DNA from: Diogma glabrata
Taxonomy: Eukaryota > Arthropoda > Insecta > Diptera > Cylindrotomidae
Assembly (NCBI GenBank): GCA_963693315.1
Contig: OY856187.1
Span: forward strand, 48,068,485-48,132,484
DNA length: 64,000 nucleotides
Reading direction: 5' to 3'
The number at the start of each line of letters is the position of its first letter. The stretch's first letter is position 1. Positions 47,080 through 57,914 of this stretch are shown piece by piece. Below the pieces are notes generated by a model that had not been told where the DNA came from, ran no database searches, and saw only the letters and a program-made list of their open reading frames with translations. A program made the position numbers and the translations under genes.

Positions 47080-50000
47080 AACATGTTTCGGTTTTTAAAT
47101 TGTTCTATATAGTTCATTGATCAGCATCAGCTAGTTTCACTGGTTGGTATACAGCTGCTTGATATCTCGATCTTATTAGATGCAAAAATTAGTTGTATCG
47201 AATGTCTTCTGAAAAATTTGTTTGTTAAAAAAATTTTGCGTAAGCTAAATTTATCTTTGTGAAATAAATATTTTTGTTGACCAATGTTATTTTTGTTTTC
47301 GGTTGTAATTTTCCATAACTAAATTTTGTTTTATAAAAAGTATTGTGTAATAGCGATGAACAATTTCTAGAATCTAATAAAATTTAAAAACATTGAGCTT
47401 ATTAAGCAACAATTAGGCAAAATTGATTAACGTTTTTGTTTTTATTTATTTGAGGAACTAGGAAGTGTTGTAGTTGTTGAAATCTAGTAATTGTATGCAT
47501 ACTGTGTAAGTCTTTTTCTACACCACTACTGTGCCGTCGTTTGCACACCATTAAAACTAAATAAATTTTGTTGGACAAAACTTTTGATGTTGAACTAATT
47601 GTTTATTAGAACTACGTGCATTTGAAATGCGAAATTAAATTGATTTTTTTTGTTTCAACCGATATTCAACAAAATTCGTGAATTTTTTCTAGTCATTTGT
47701 AGATATTTCAACTAAGTTTTGAGTAAGAAAGTTTTGAAATAAATAGTTGATAGAAAGAAAACATTTTTTTAATGAATTAAACTCGGTGATAAATAACACC
47801 AACAAGTCATACAAAAACGATTTTATATAGCGTTGTTTGCTTTATATAACGCTTGTTTTTTAAAGCTGAAGTATATATTGAAATATGAAATCAGTTAAAA
47901 TTACAGATCGAATTCCTTTTAAGACCTAGCTCCCTAGCTTGAATAATAATAAGTGAACGTCGCATCAATAAGGGACTCCAGAATTCATCCGCCAGCACTC
48001 CTAAAATATAATTTACTGCTAGATATCTTACTCTTATTGTCAGTGGTATGTAATCCACACACGTAGTAAATTAGTCAGAAACTAAATTAGAAACCAGCCA
48101 ACACCGATTTCTCCATGCGTATAAAACGTAGAAAGATACAATGCATTTTATTGCACAATTATTTGTTCTAACATGCGCAAATGGATCAAAGATAACAAAT
48201 GCAATAATCTAAAAATTATTAACCTCACCGAATCGGTTTTGATTCGAATATGTGATTTTTTGGTCCTACAGTTAACAACAAATTGTAATCACATTTCACG
48301 TAGAAATTCGAAAAATAAATAATCCGCAAAGAAACTATAATAATTGAAATCGATCACATATCAAGTATTAACATTACTTTAACTTTATTTTATGGTGGTA
48401 CCCTGTTTGATATATTAAAGTTCACAAACCAGTAAAAACAAACACATTTCAAACAATACAATACATGCAAAAAATATCTTCAAAAAAATCTTTTATATAA
48501 TTTATTGATCAGTACATAATGCTTATGTATATAAACTCAAAACACAAAATGTTATTTTTTGTTTGTTTGTTTTACTTTTTTTTTGAATTTTTGTCTGTCA
48601 TTATTAAATTATTTATATTATGTATTTATTTATTTATAACAAAAATGTAGATGTATTTGATGTTTGATTTATATAGATGAGAACGTGTAATTATGTTCCA
48701 TGGTGTGTGCATATCAAAAAAATATATTTTTAGGGTGTTATATATTATTCATGTACTGTTCGGTTCAGTTTGATATAATTATTAAGTTTATAAATAAAAG
48801 TTATTCCGAAAAAAAACTCGATCAAACATTTTTTTTTCATTATCCATTGACCTTCGATTTTTTTTTTTAGATTTTCCGTGACACCCGCACTTGGTTAGAT
48901 TTTGATTCTCTTTTCTTGATACTTTCTTCAAGTTTTTTTATGTTATTTTTGTATGTACACACTTTGTTTTTAAAAATTTCTTGAAGGTGACTTGTTTGTT
49001 CTATGTAATATACACTGATCTATGTTTTGTGAAAAAAAATGAGCGTAATCATTCCTGAGTTTCATCGTAGTTGTGTACAGAGTTCATACTTTACACTGGC
49101 GGTTTTTTTTTATTTCGAATTGATTTTTTTAGTGAAGAATTTTTGTTGCACTTGAAATCAAATGAACTCTTCATTTGATGTAGAATGTTTTGATTTCATG
49201 TAAGAAAAAACAATATTGCTTCGTAATCTTTTGGTTTTGAATTGATGATATGATAAAAAAAAGATGTAAAAATGTAGTTAAAGAAAAGCATCAAAATCTT
49301 ATGATTTCTTTCCCGCGCACATATCGATCTAATCATCTTTCAGTTTTATGGAATGATTTCTTGTTGTAATATTTAGCCTCAGTCGTTCTTATTGGTTGAA
49401 AATACATATTAGGATATAAAATTGGTTTAATTCAGGGCTTTTAAATTATATCGGACAGTGATTTTTCCAAGAGAGTTTTGCTATGTGTAGTGGTGGCATT
49501 CTTTGGTTTGAAATAATTTCTACCATCGATGTCATTATCTTTTTATTGAGTCAAAGTGATGTCACGCATAAGGTTCGAAATTCGGTATTAATTTTGTTTA
49601 AATAAATAAATTACCCAAACCCCTTTTAAAATTTGGCATCTTTGTCTAAAACGTTAAACCTCTAATCATGTTGTCGAATGGTTTTACATACAACTCATAA
49701 ACCTATTACCATTATGTTACGTCACATTTTTGAGTACATGATGCTTGTATGTCATTAATTTTCAATACATTCAATTTATCAACCATATTGGCTGACTTTT
49801 AGTTAATTGGAAAACCGGAATGTTAATGACTACAAATTATACTATCATAGTTTTACATACTTAAAAAAACTTTGACCAGACTGACGTTACCATTAGCCAT
49901 TAGGCCACAATCAACACTTATACGTAACATATCGCATACGAATTAACTACATATGTTTCTTTCGTAACTCGGATGGAAATTGAAAATAGAGTTTAGTTCA

Positions 50001-50556
50001 ATTTCAAAGGGCAAACTAAATAGACAACTTTTGTGATAGGCGCGATTGAAAATCAACAATTCTTAATGAATTATACCACAACATAGTTATACAGTTGAAT
50101 TACTTGTGCTGTTCATCGTTTTTACCCTCAGCAGTTTAAAAAATACTGTTGATCATCGGTCATCAAACTAATTAAACTAGGTCGTAAAGCAGAAATCATT
50201 GAATCCTAAAAAAAAGCTTTCGTTCTTTGAAGATGATTGATGTAGTTAAAAAATTATTTTCAGCTCGTGTGCCTCTCGTTTTTACAGCGTTATTTTTTGT
50301 TTTTTTTTTCTTCAAAAAAAATGGATAACTAAGCAATAAATCTTATCATATAATACAATATGGCGCATACGCCAAATACATATTTACAAAATAAAAAAAT
50401 CGCTTAGTTTTTAGAAGTTGAGATAAAACTGTGGCGATGCAGCATACCCATAAAGGATTCCCTCAATCAATGATTTAGCCACTCATAAAGATGTATGACT
50501 CATTTCTTTGAACAAGTGTACGCGTTGCATCTCCAAGGATTTCTTATTTACTAGAT
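47080..50556. other. Long AT-rich non-coding stretch
   Basis: No credible coding sequence over 3.4 kb apart from dispersed-repeat copy 2 at 47980-48075. Long T-runs at 48560-49150 resemble UTR or intron sequence; it may belong to an intron or 3' UTR of a gene lying outside, which cannot be decided here. Confidence 0.5.
47980..48075 (+). repeat. Dispersed repeat family, copy 2
   Basis: TTCATCCGCCAGCACTCCTAA, ATATC and GTCAGTGGTATGTAATCC match copy 1 in order. Confidence 0.65.
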
Positions 50557-50700
50557 TGGGAGTGCTACCGTTGATTTAATGGAGTTTATTTGCCAAATCC
50601 TAAGATATCTTCTGGCTAGTAATATATCACATTTTTATAGATATCTCACGTTAATTTTTATTTCAATAGCATTGGGGCTGCAGTACGCGGGAGTGTCATC
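50557..50700 (+). repeat. Dispersed repeat family, copy 3
   Basis: GTGCTACCGTTGATTTAATG, TTTGCCAAATCCTAAGATATC and ATAGATATCTCACG, with a longer tail containing TTGGGGCTGCAGTACGCG. Confidence 0.55.
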
Positions 50701-50814
50701 TTTGTATATCAAAGTGATCGTTTTTACTTTTTGTTATTATATTAGTACTTGAACTTGATCAATGTTTGTCATCTGATTGAGTTAAACTCTCAGAACCCTT
50801 TTATTATCGTTTAA

Positions 50815-51430
50815 CCCTTTGAGCCCATAGTACTTGATTGAAACCACATGCAATATTATTTTTAGCTTGAATACTAATGGTGTAAAATTAAAACTAGACG
50901 ACGCATGCGCCTTATATTAAAAATGTTTACGTAAAAAAAAGAGAAAAATCGCATGTTTCGATTTTAGTTCAACTGTAAATGCTCATACAGTAGGTTGTGT
51001 TTAGGTTATGGTCCTTTATCATACGTTTTATTAAATAACAGATTTTTGATATACCGAAATGTATATGTGTATTTATTCGTTCGTATTTTGTTGAAATTTA
51101 ATTGTTTTTATCAAACACTACGTTCCAAACTACTAATTTGTAAGTGGTTTGTTTCGAAACCACTAGGAATATAACTTTTTATATTATACTTAAATTTTTT
51201 TATTATTTTTCATTATTTTGAATTAAATGTTCCTTATGGTATCACACTGAAACCACTTATTTTGAATTAAATGTTCCTTGTGGTATCCCACTGAAACCAC
51301 GCCCTACCCCCTTTATTTAAATTAAATAAATTGAATTTTCTTCTATAATGTGTTGTTTGATGTGTTTTTATGAAACTTTGATAACAATTTCCAAAAATTT
51401 CAAAAAAATGTTGTCTTCGGACTCAAAGGG
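50815..51430. mobile_element. piggyBac-type MITE
   Basis: Flanked by TTAA on both sides (50811-50814 and 51431-51434), with ends CCCTTTGAGCCC and the inverse GGACTCAAAGGG (one mismatch). TTAA target plus CCCT-type ends is diagnostic of piggyBac. The 616-bp interior is non-coding and repeats GAAACCAC at about 50839, 51158, 51249 and 51293. Confidence 0.88.
51213..51300 (+). repeat. 44-bp tandem duplication in the piggyBac MITE
   Basis: Units 51213-51256 and 51257-51300 (TTATTTTGAATTAAATGTTC at the start, CACTGAAACCAC at the end) differ at two positions. Confidence 0.9.
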
Positions 51431-51434
51431 TTAA

Positions 51435-52790
51435 ATATTCATTATGTAATCATTTGCATGCACGTAATGCGCAAACGATTGATAACCTCATTCATTATCA
51501 AAGATAACCGGTTAGTTGGCGATTTGCCGAAGTGTATTTAATTCAATAATCCCGAAATCTTGAATATAGAGATCTTACAGCTTTGAAATGTGGTACTATA
51601 CTGATTTGAATTTACTTTAGAATGTATAAACCTTCAAAAATGTCTTTGAAACAATCTGTCTGAAATGTCCCGGTTCAGTTATATCTGTTTCATATAACTT
51701 TTGCTCAACAGCAATTATCTCTCTTATCCTCAAACGGATTCCTAATCCTATAATCACAATTAAATGTTTATGCTAATTATAAAAAGGGTTTTGACTAATA
51801 AGAACATCTGGTTCAGTAAATGGTCCACTGGATACTATGGCTTGGTCACTAATTTAATTTTACTAGATTATAACTTCGGACAATAAATGGCTACCATTCA
51901 TGGGCCAGAGAAAAAAAACTAGCAATGACCCATACAAGGTTGTACCTGCTGTTGTACCGAACCAATAGTGATGACGAGAAATGGCCGAACACTGGCAACT
52001 ATGACTGGGCCATTAAAAAATATAAAATATATGTATAAATAGAAATAAATTAAATTCAAAATAAAATAATGTTTAATTTTTTTTTATTGTTACGATTACT
52101 GAAAAATCTAGACTATTACAGTTTCTTCCAGTAAAATCAAATCACAACAAAACGCAACAGCAAATGAATGAAATGAATAGTGTTGTTGTTGTTGTACATA
52201 TTCTTAGAATTAAGGTCAACATAAATAAATGATTTTATGAATCAAATCAACGAAACGTAAAATAATCGAATATTCTACTATTTTCTCAAGGTTTCTAAAA
52301 AATGACCTCGAATAATCGAGATTATGTTGAATCGTATAAAAGGAAAGATGTCTTGCAAGACTGAGTTAGTTTTATTTTAAACCTGCGATAGTGAAGTTAA
52401 AATTATAAAAGTGATATTTAAATTAGTTTTTGTAAATAAAGTTTAAAGTGTTATTAAGTAGAAATAATTTGTATATTATTTTAAACGTTGTATTGATGGA
52501 AATTTCTACAATCAACCGTTGGGGTTTCTGAAGCTATTGAAAGAATATTCTAGCTAGGAATATTGTTCGCTGTATTGTTTTCCTGTTGTGGAACAATTAA
52601 GGAGTTGAGTACTTAATAAAACCTGGTGTTTGTGCTTACTAATCAGTGATCGAACTCTGAAGAGATTTGGGAATTACGTTTATCGAATTGTGAGTAAGGC
52701 CAATTCCAAGGAAGTTTGGAAAAATGTAACATTATTATGAGTTTGAAGTTAATTTTAACTAAATGGCAAAAATTGGCCAAATCATGGCTC
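51435..52790. other. Non-coding DNA
   Basis: AT-rich without gene. The 51830-52010 part contains words (GGTCACTAA, ATGGCT, ACTGGC, GGGCCA) resembling the minisatellite that follows and may be an older part of the same repeat. Confidence 0.4.
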
Positions 52791-52794
52791 AATG

Positions 52795-53100
52795 CTGGCC
52801 CAATAACAATAGTCAATTAATGTTAACAATTAACGTGTCATTGCTTGCCCACTTAAAGTAAAATGTACTGGCTATTTTCTATAAACAGTAAATCGGCCGA
52901 TTCATGTTTTCAGTAATTTGAATAACAATAGCCAAGTACTATTTACAATTATCGGCCAGTGCTTGGGCATTCAAATGCAACTAAATACTGGCTACTTTTT
53001 TTAAACCATAGATCGGTCGATGAATGGTTATAGTACTGGCCCAATAACAATACCCAAGTATTGTTAACCATTAATGCCCCAGTGCTTGGCTGTATTTTAA
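52795..53100. repeat. ~121-bp minisatellite, about three units
   Basis: AATAACAATAG/C-CCAA-type blocks start at 52803, 52923 and 53044. Within each unit the order is AATAACAATA, (A/T)TT(T/A)ACAATTA, GTGCTTG, a TACTGGCTA block, then AAA(T/C)CATAGATCGG or AACAGTAAATCGG. The 95-codon minus ORF 52949-53236 is largely made of this repeat and is not counted as a gene. Confidence 0.82.
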
Positions 53101-54094
53101 AATCTGACAAACCCTGCTTGGGTTTGATTGTTCCTGAATGCAAGTAGAATCGTCTATTAATGCATGTTCCTATTTCACGATGTATCAGAATAGGGTATAA
53201 GTAACATTTTGAAAGATAAGCCGATATAGTCTTCATTTAATCTTTATATTTCCAATAACGGTGATTTTTTTCAATTTGTCAGTCTAGTATTCTTCGAAGA
53301 TAAGGTGGAGGACCAGGCAAATTTTGTTTTAGGTAATAATTCAGAAACTACGCAGTCGATTATTTATGTTTTATTTTATTAAAGAAAATGTATTAATTAT
53401 TTCCCAATAATCTAGCTTACGGCATATTCTTTGAACAGTTGACGCACTTTCTTCCTCAATGAGTGTTAAAGTTATATAGTGGCTTATTTCTTCGAGAAAG
53501 GAATAAGAGTCCTTGAGAGGATTGAGAGTGATTGAGAGTGTTACCGTAGCACCCCTAAAATATCACCTTTGTTAGTGATATCTCACGGCTATCTCACTAC
53601 CAAGTACCAGTGATATATTTTTTTTGGTCACACCGAATGGCACCATTCGAATTAAAATTGATCAGGTGGTAGAAATGTTTCTTTTCGAGCGTTCTGAATG
53701 TGGGATCTTGTAAAGGTGTATATACATTTGAAGGGACCAAAACATTTTAACATCTCATCACTTTAGAATGCTGATATGAGTGAGTCTTTCAAGTCCCTTA
53801 AGAGTGGTACTAGACAAATGGATTTACAAGTAAATTACAAAAAACAAACATATGAATGTTGCAAGAGATGCTGCGAGAAAAAAAAATTGATGTGCGGCGA
53901 TGAACGAATTGATTGAGTTGAATTTTTTTAAATATTTGGTATCATTGCTTGACTCAAACAACCGTATACCTAGAGACATTAAAGTTAGAATAGTTGCATT
54001 GCATGCAGGTAATCAAATTTTCACTTAATTAAATCTCTCCTTGGATCACCGTATGTTTCAATTAACACCAAACTCAAGTTATACAAGACTTTGA
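53101..54094. other. Non-coding spacer with one dispersed-repeat copy
   Basis: Copy 4 of the dispersed family lies at 53530-53640. Otherwise no gene recognised. Confidence 0.45.
53530..53640 (+). repeat. Dispersed repeat family, copy 4
   Basis: GTTACCGTAGCACCCCTAA, AATATCACC, GTGATATCTCAC and TTGGTCACACC match copy 1, whose end also reads TTGTCACACC. Confidence 0.6.
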
Positions 54095-54341
54095 TTAGGA
54101 ACCAGGGTTGCATAAAAATCTGATTTTTTTAAAAAAATCAAAAAAATCCGATTTATTTGATTTAAATCAGTTTTTTTGATTTAAATCGGATTTTTTGATT
54201 TTTAAAAAAATTTGCTTTAAGTTGTATAATCTTTGAAGAAATAGTCCTATATTCACTCTTTTCTAACTACCTTATATAAATCATTAGGTTTGGTTGTATT
54301 CTTTTGAGAGGCAAGGAAAGATAAAAGTAAAGTAACAGTTT

Positions 54342-54755
54342 TTAGTTACTAGATTTTTGCACTATTCTAGCGACATGAAAATCGTGTCTTATCGAACGCC
54401 GTTCCCAAACTGAGATACTTTGTTGCTGCTTTAGAGTGGTGTCATCCGTCACGAATAGTGAGCGCATCTCGCATTTCGACAATCCTAGCCTGAGTATTTT
54501 AAAGTCTGAAGAAAAATCAAAGAACATTTGATAGTGCCTGGGGTAGCTGTACAGCCAGGACTTGAATATATCCGGAATTATGATATCTGGGACAATGACA
54601 AAAAGTAGCTTATCACATTCAATGTTTTCTGTACTATTCAAAACGTATGTATGATCCCTGAGAGTTAACGATCTCGAGAGCCATGGTAGCAGATTTGAAA
54701 ATTTTTTTGTATTAAATTGAATTTTTAATTTTCTCAAATTTTCTAACTCCCACAT
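54342..54755 (-). CDS. 137-codon ORF inside the outer hAT element, unknown
   Basis: The frame MWELENLRKLKIQFNTKKFS to ...VARIVQKSSN is open from ATG to stop and has balanced composition. No transposase, finger or other domain was recognised. A captured host fragment inside a non-autonomous hAT, or a chance ORF, are both possible. Confidence 0.3.
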   Translation of the reverse strand: MWELENLRKLKIQFNTKKFSNLLPWLSRSLTLRDHTYVLNSTENIECDKLLFVIVPDIIIPDIFKSWLYSYPRHYQMFFDFSSDFKILRLGLSKCEMRSLFVTDDTTLKQQQSISVWERRSIRHDFHVARIVQKSSN

Positions 54756-54864
54756 GGAGGGATCAGTTTTTATTGATTTGTAAATCTTTTTATTCTTGGT
54801 CTACGGACGGACATCCTCAATTATTCCAGTCCCTAGTATTGACATAAAAGTTAACGTGATCTAT

Positions 54865-54965
54865 TACATACCTCTGTCAATAGAAGTGATATACCACTAA
54901 CCAAGGTCATATCTTAGGAGGGCTGGCGGATGAGCTGTATTCAATCAACGGTAGTGTTCTCAATG
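54865..54965 (-). repeat. Dispersed repeat family, copy 5 (inverted)
   Basis: On the minus strand: ACTACCGTTGATTGAATAC, CATCCGCCAGCCCTCCTAAG, ATAT, GTTAGTGGTATATCAC, in the same order as copies 1 and 3. Confidence 0.7.
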
Positions 54966-55361
54966 TTAGTTATGGAAGATTCCTTCAAGATGGCACGGTA
55001 TTGCTTGCTCGAAAAAACGAGCCTATATAGAACTCTATATCTATTCTTTTATTATTAAGAAAGACAGCGCGTTAAATGATCATGAACTATGCCAATGCCA
55101 CTTACTGGCTTATCGTTTCATGAAATAGCGGCATAAGTCATATTTTATTAAGTGATAGGATTTATTGTTTGGTTACCAATTTTTTAAGAAAACTTTAAAA
55201 AAAACAAAAAAAATGTGTCCATCATCACCTTAGCACGCATGTTATTATGGGACCTTGCTCTTAAAAGGTTTCTATATGCTGTTATGAAACATATTGAAAT
55301 TCTACCACATTTTTTTTGAATTTGCTTAAAAATTTTAGAAATTTCTTCAATTGATTTAAAT

Positions 55362-56867
55362 CAGGGTTGTAACGTATAATACGGTAACGTATAAAACACG
55401 TATTATACGTACGTATAAAACGTACAGTATAAAACACAATTATTTACGTTTTATACCGTATAAAAGTAATATCCTTAATAAATAAAAATACATTTATATA
55501 ACATTATCGCGGGCGCATTATTCATCGTACTCGTGATATTTAATATTTATAAAGCCTAGATTTCGGGACTAATAGGAACAGTTGCTTTAGAAAATATAGC
55601 GTCGTCATGATAATTTCTTACCCAACTATTCCTATTAGTTCAGTGGAAGTTTTCTGAATCATTTAACGTAAATGCTTCTTTTCCAAATATAATTATTTAT
55701 TTTCAAAACAAATTTAGTCTGCAATAATTTGACATTTCCAACCATACCTATTATTCATCAACGACCAAAATTGAATTTACTCAATAAACTTTTTTGTTTG
55801 ACGTAAATACATATTTTAACTATTACAACTTTTGTATAAAAAGAAGATTTGATCTGCAAGAACCTGTTATGTTCAAACTGTGTCTATTAATTGGAAGTGG
55901 TGCAACCCGGATTCACACAACAAAATTTTTTTTAAAAACATCTCTCTAATAATCTCTAACAATTTCCTTAACTGCTATGAAAAAACGACATTTATTCTGC
56001 AACAAAATAATATTTCCCAGCTGTTCTTATTAAATGGGAGGAGCTAAAGTTGGATTGAACCATAGTTTATATATTCAATAACATTTCATGATGCTAAACA
56101 ATTGAGTTCATGAGCCAAATGTTTCTAATCCAAAATGTTTCCCATTAAGTAAATGTTGGAATCAAAATGAAAGAAAATCATATCTGTACCTCAGAGGTAA
56201 ACTATTGTAACTGATATTTGGAAAATTTTTAATTCTTTTTTTCGGAATCTTTTTAATTGCATTTTTGAGTGGCAAAGTGTCCGATTTACATAGCTAGGTA
56301 TAGTGGAAACTAATTGTATATTAAAATGTATGTTAGAGGAAAATTCATTGTAACACAGTTTGCTATGTAATAATTTATAAGTGCTTCTCTGTAAAATTTT
56401 CCGAATATCAGTTACGATAGTTTACCTCTGAGGTACAGATATAGTATACGTGTTGAAAAATTCAAAAATAATTTAATTGTATGAGTTTAAGTGCTCAAAA
56501 ATATCTCTAATATATAATTCAAAATTTTCAATACTCAAATCTAGTGAATTAAAAATTATTAACCAATTTAATGTACAGTAACATAGTCTTTCGTATAAAG
56601 TATAAAAATATGCATTCAAATAACATCTAGAATTTAAATAGTTTTTGTTATAAATTATAAAATATATAAATAATTTATAACTACGTAATTATATTTTTAC
56701 TAAAATATATATATTTTTACTAAAAATATAATTAATATCTGAAGTAAGAAGTATTTTTAATTTTTTATGAATGAATTTCAAAAACAAAATCATATTATAC
56801 GTTTTATACGTAACGTATTATACGTGTAACGTATAAAACGTTTTATACGTGTATATTAGCAACCCTG
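55362..56867. mobile_element. Inner hAT element with ACGTATAA repeats
   Basis: The ends CAGGGTTG and CAACCCTG are inverted, flanked by the perfect 8-bp duplication ATTTAAAT (55354-55361 and 56868-56875), which is itself part of a GATTTAAATC motif of the outer element. Subterminal arrays of CGTATAATACG/ACGTATAAAACG occur at 55370-55460 and 56797-56850. No transposase; non-autonomous, about 1.25 kb without the MITE it contains. Confidence 0.92.
56183..56439. mobile_element. TA-flanked MITE inside the inner hAT
   Basis: About 50-bp arms: TCTGTACCTCAGAGGTAAAC at 56183 and its inverse ending at 56439, extending inwards through GTAACTGATATT and GGAAAATTTT with two to three mismatches. TA on both sides (56181-56182, 56440-56441) fits a Tc1/mariner-type MITE. 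Confidence 0.85.
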
Positions 56868-56970
56868 ATTTAAATCAATGATTTTTTAAAAAAAATCAAG
56901 TTGATTTAAATCTGATTTAAATCACTGATTTAAATCAAATGATTTAAATCAATGCAACCCTGTTAGGAAC

Positions 56971-57407
56971 CTTACATATTATCACTTTTGCCTGTATTTG
57001 AGCGTAAAGTCCTATGTAACATTTTTAGCCCACTTAATCAGACGATAGAGTGTATATAACCCAATAGAACTTTGAAATCAGAGACCTTCTTCTTCTATCT
57101 TGAGGGTCCTGACATAATGGGTCGTATCCGGTTCAATACTTGGTTTAGGCATGTTCTACGAGCCGGTTTGCAGTCTGGAATGATTGAAAAGAATGTACAC
57201 AAAGGTACCCCATCCCACAAAAGGATACGGACGTAATCTTGAAAAACTTCGTCAACTGATTAAATGCGAATAGTGGTTAAGAATCTAGAACATAAAATTC
57301 GAATAAATGAAATTGTTATAACGGCCGTTTGTTTCAAAATATTTTAATAAATTTTATAAATATTTAATATTTGAATATACTTCTATTATTTTTTTAAAAA
57401 TGGAGAC
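56971..57407. other. Spacer between hAT elements
   Basis: Moderate GC near 57030-57250 with no recognisable domain; nothing further seen. Confidence 0.4.
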
Positions 57408-57914
57408 CTGTGTGCTAGGGTTGCACCGATAAGCAAAATTGCCAATTACCGATTAATCGGCTTTCTTTATCGACCGATACCGATTAATCGGCTGCCGATA
57501 ATTTGATTGAAATGAGTTAAACAAATCTGCGCAAATAATTTTTTAATTAGACCATTAATTAGAACGCTGGACTTTTCTTCACAAGTCGGGACAGTTTCAC
57601 CAAAATCGGGACGCTTTTGCATTACTTTAAAATATTATACAAATTTCGCTTTTATTTTTTTAATTTATAGTTTGACAATATTTAAATAAAAAAATTCTGT
57701 AACTGTTGAAAGTGCTTTTTTTGCTTTCTAGTGTCTATCGCAACTATTTTCCATTCGTATAGGTAAAACAATTTGCAGTCCTCAGCTTATTTTTTACCCA
57801 ATATCTAGGTTGACTGTGGCACATTTGGTGGATTCATGTATTTTGGAACGACTTCGTTGTCATTATTTTAAAAACTTAAGAGTTCGGAATTATAGAAAAA
57901 ATTAATAAGTCTAC

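Larger units (their letters stand above)
54103..56962. mobile_element. Outer hAT element with GATTTAAATC repeats
   Basis: The ends CAGGGTTGCAT and ATGCAACCCTG are inverted. They are flanked by the perfect 8-bp duplication TTAGGAAC (54095-54102 and 56963-56970). Subterminal copies of the palindrome GATTTAAATC: about three on the left (54160-54190, 55353) and six on the right (56872-56952). Contains a second hAT element (55362-56867). Removing it leaves about 1.35 kb, with a copy of the dispersed repeat (54865-54965) inside; no transposase was recognised, so it is non-autonomous. Confidence 0.92.

Noticed and set aside
52949..53236. 95-codon minus ORF
   Set aside because: Lies largely across the 121-bp minisatellite units; no family resemblance.
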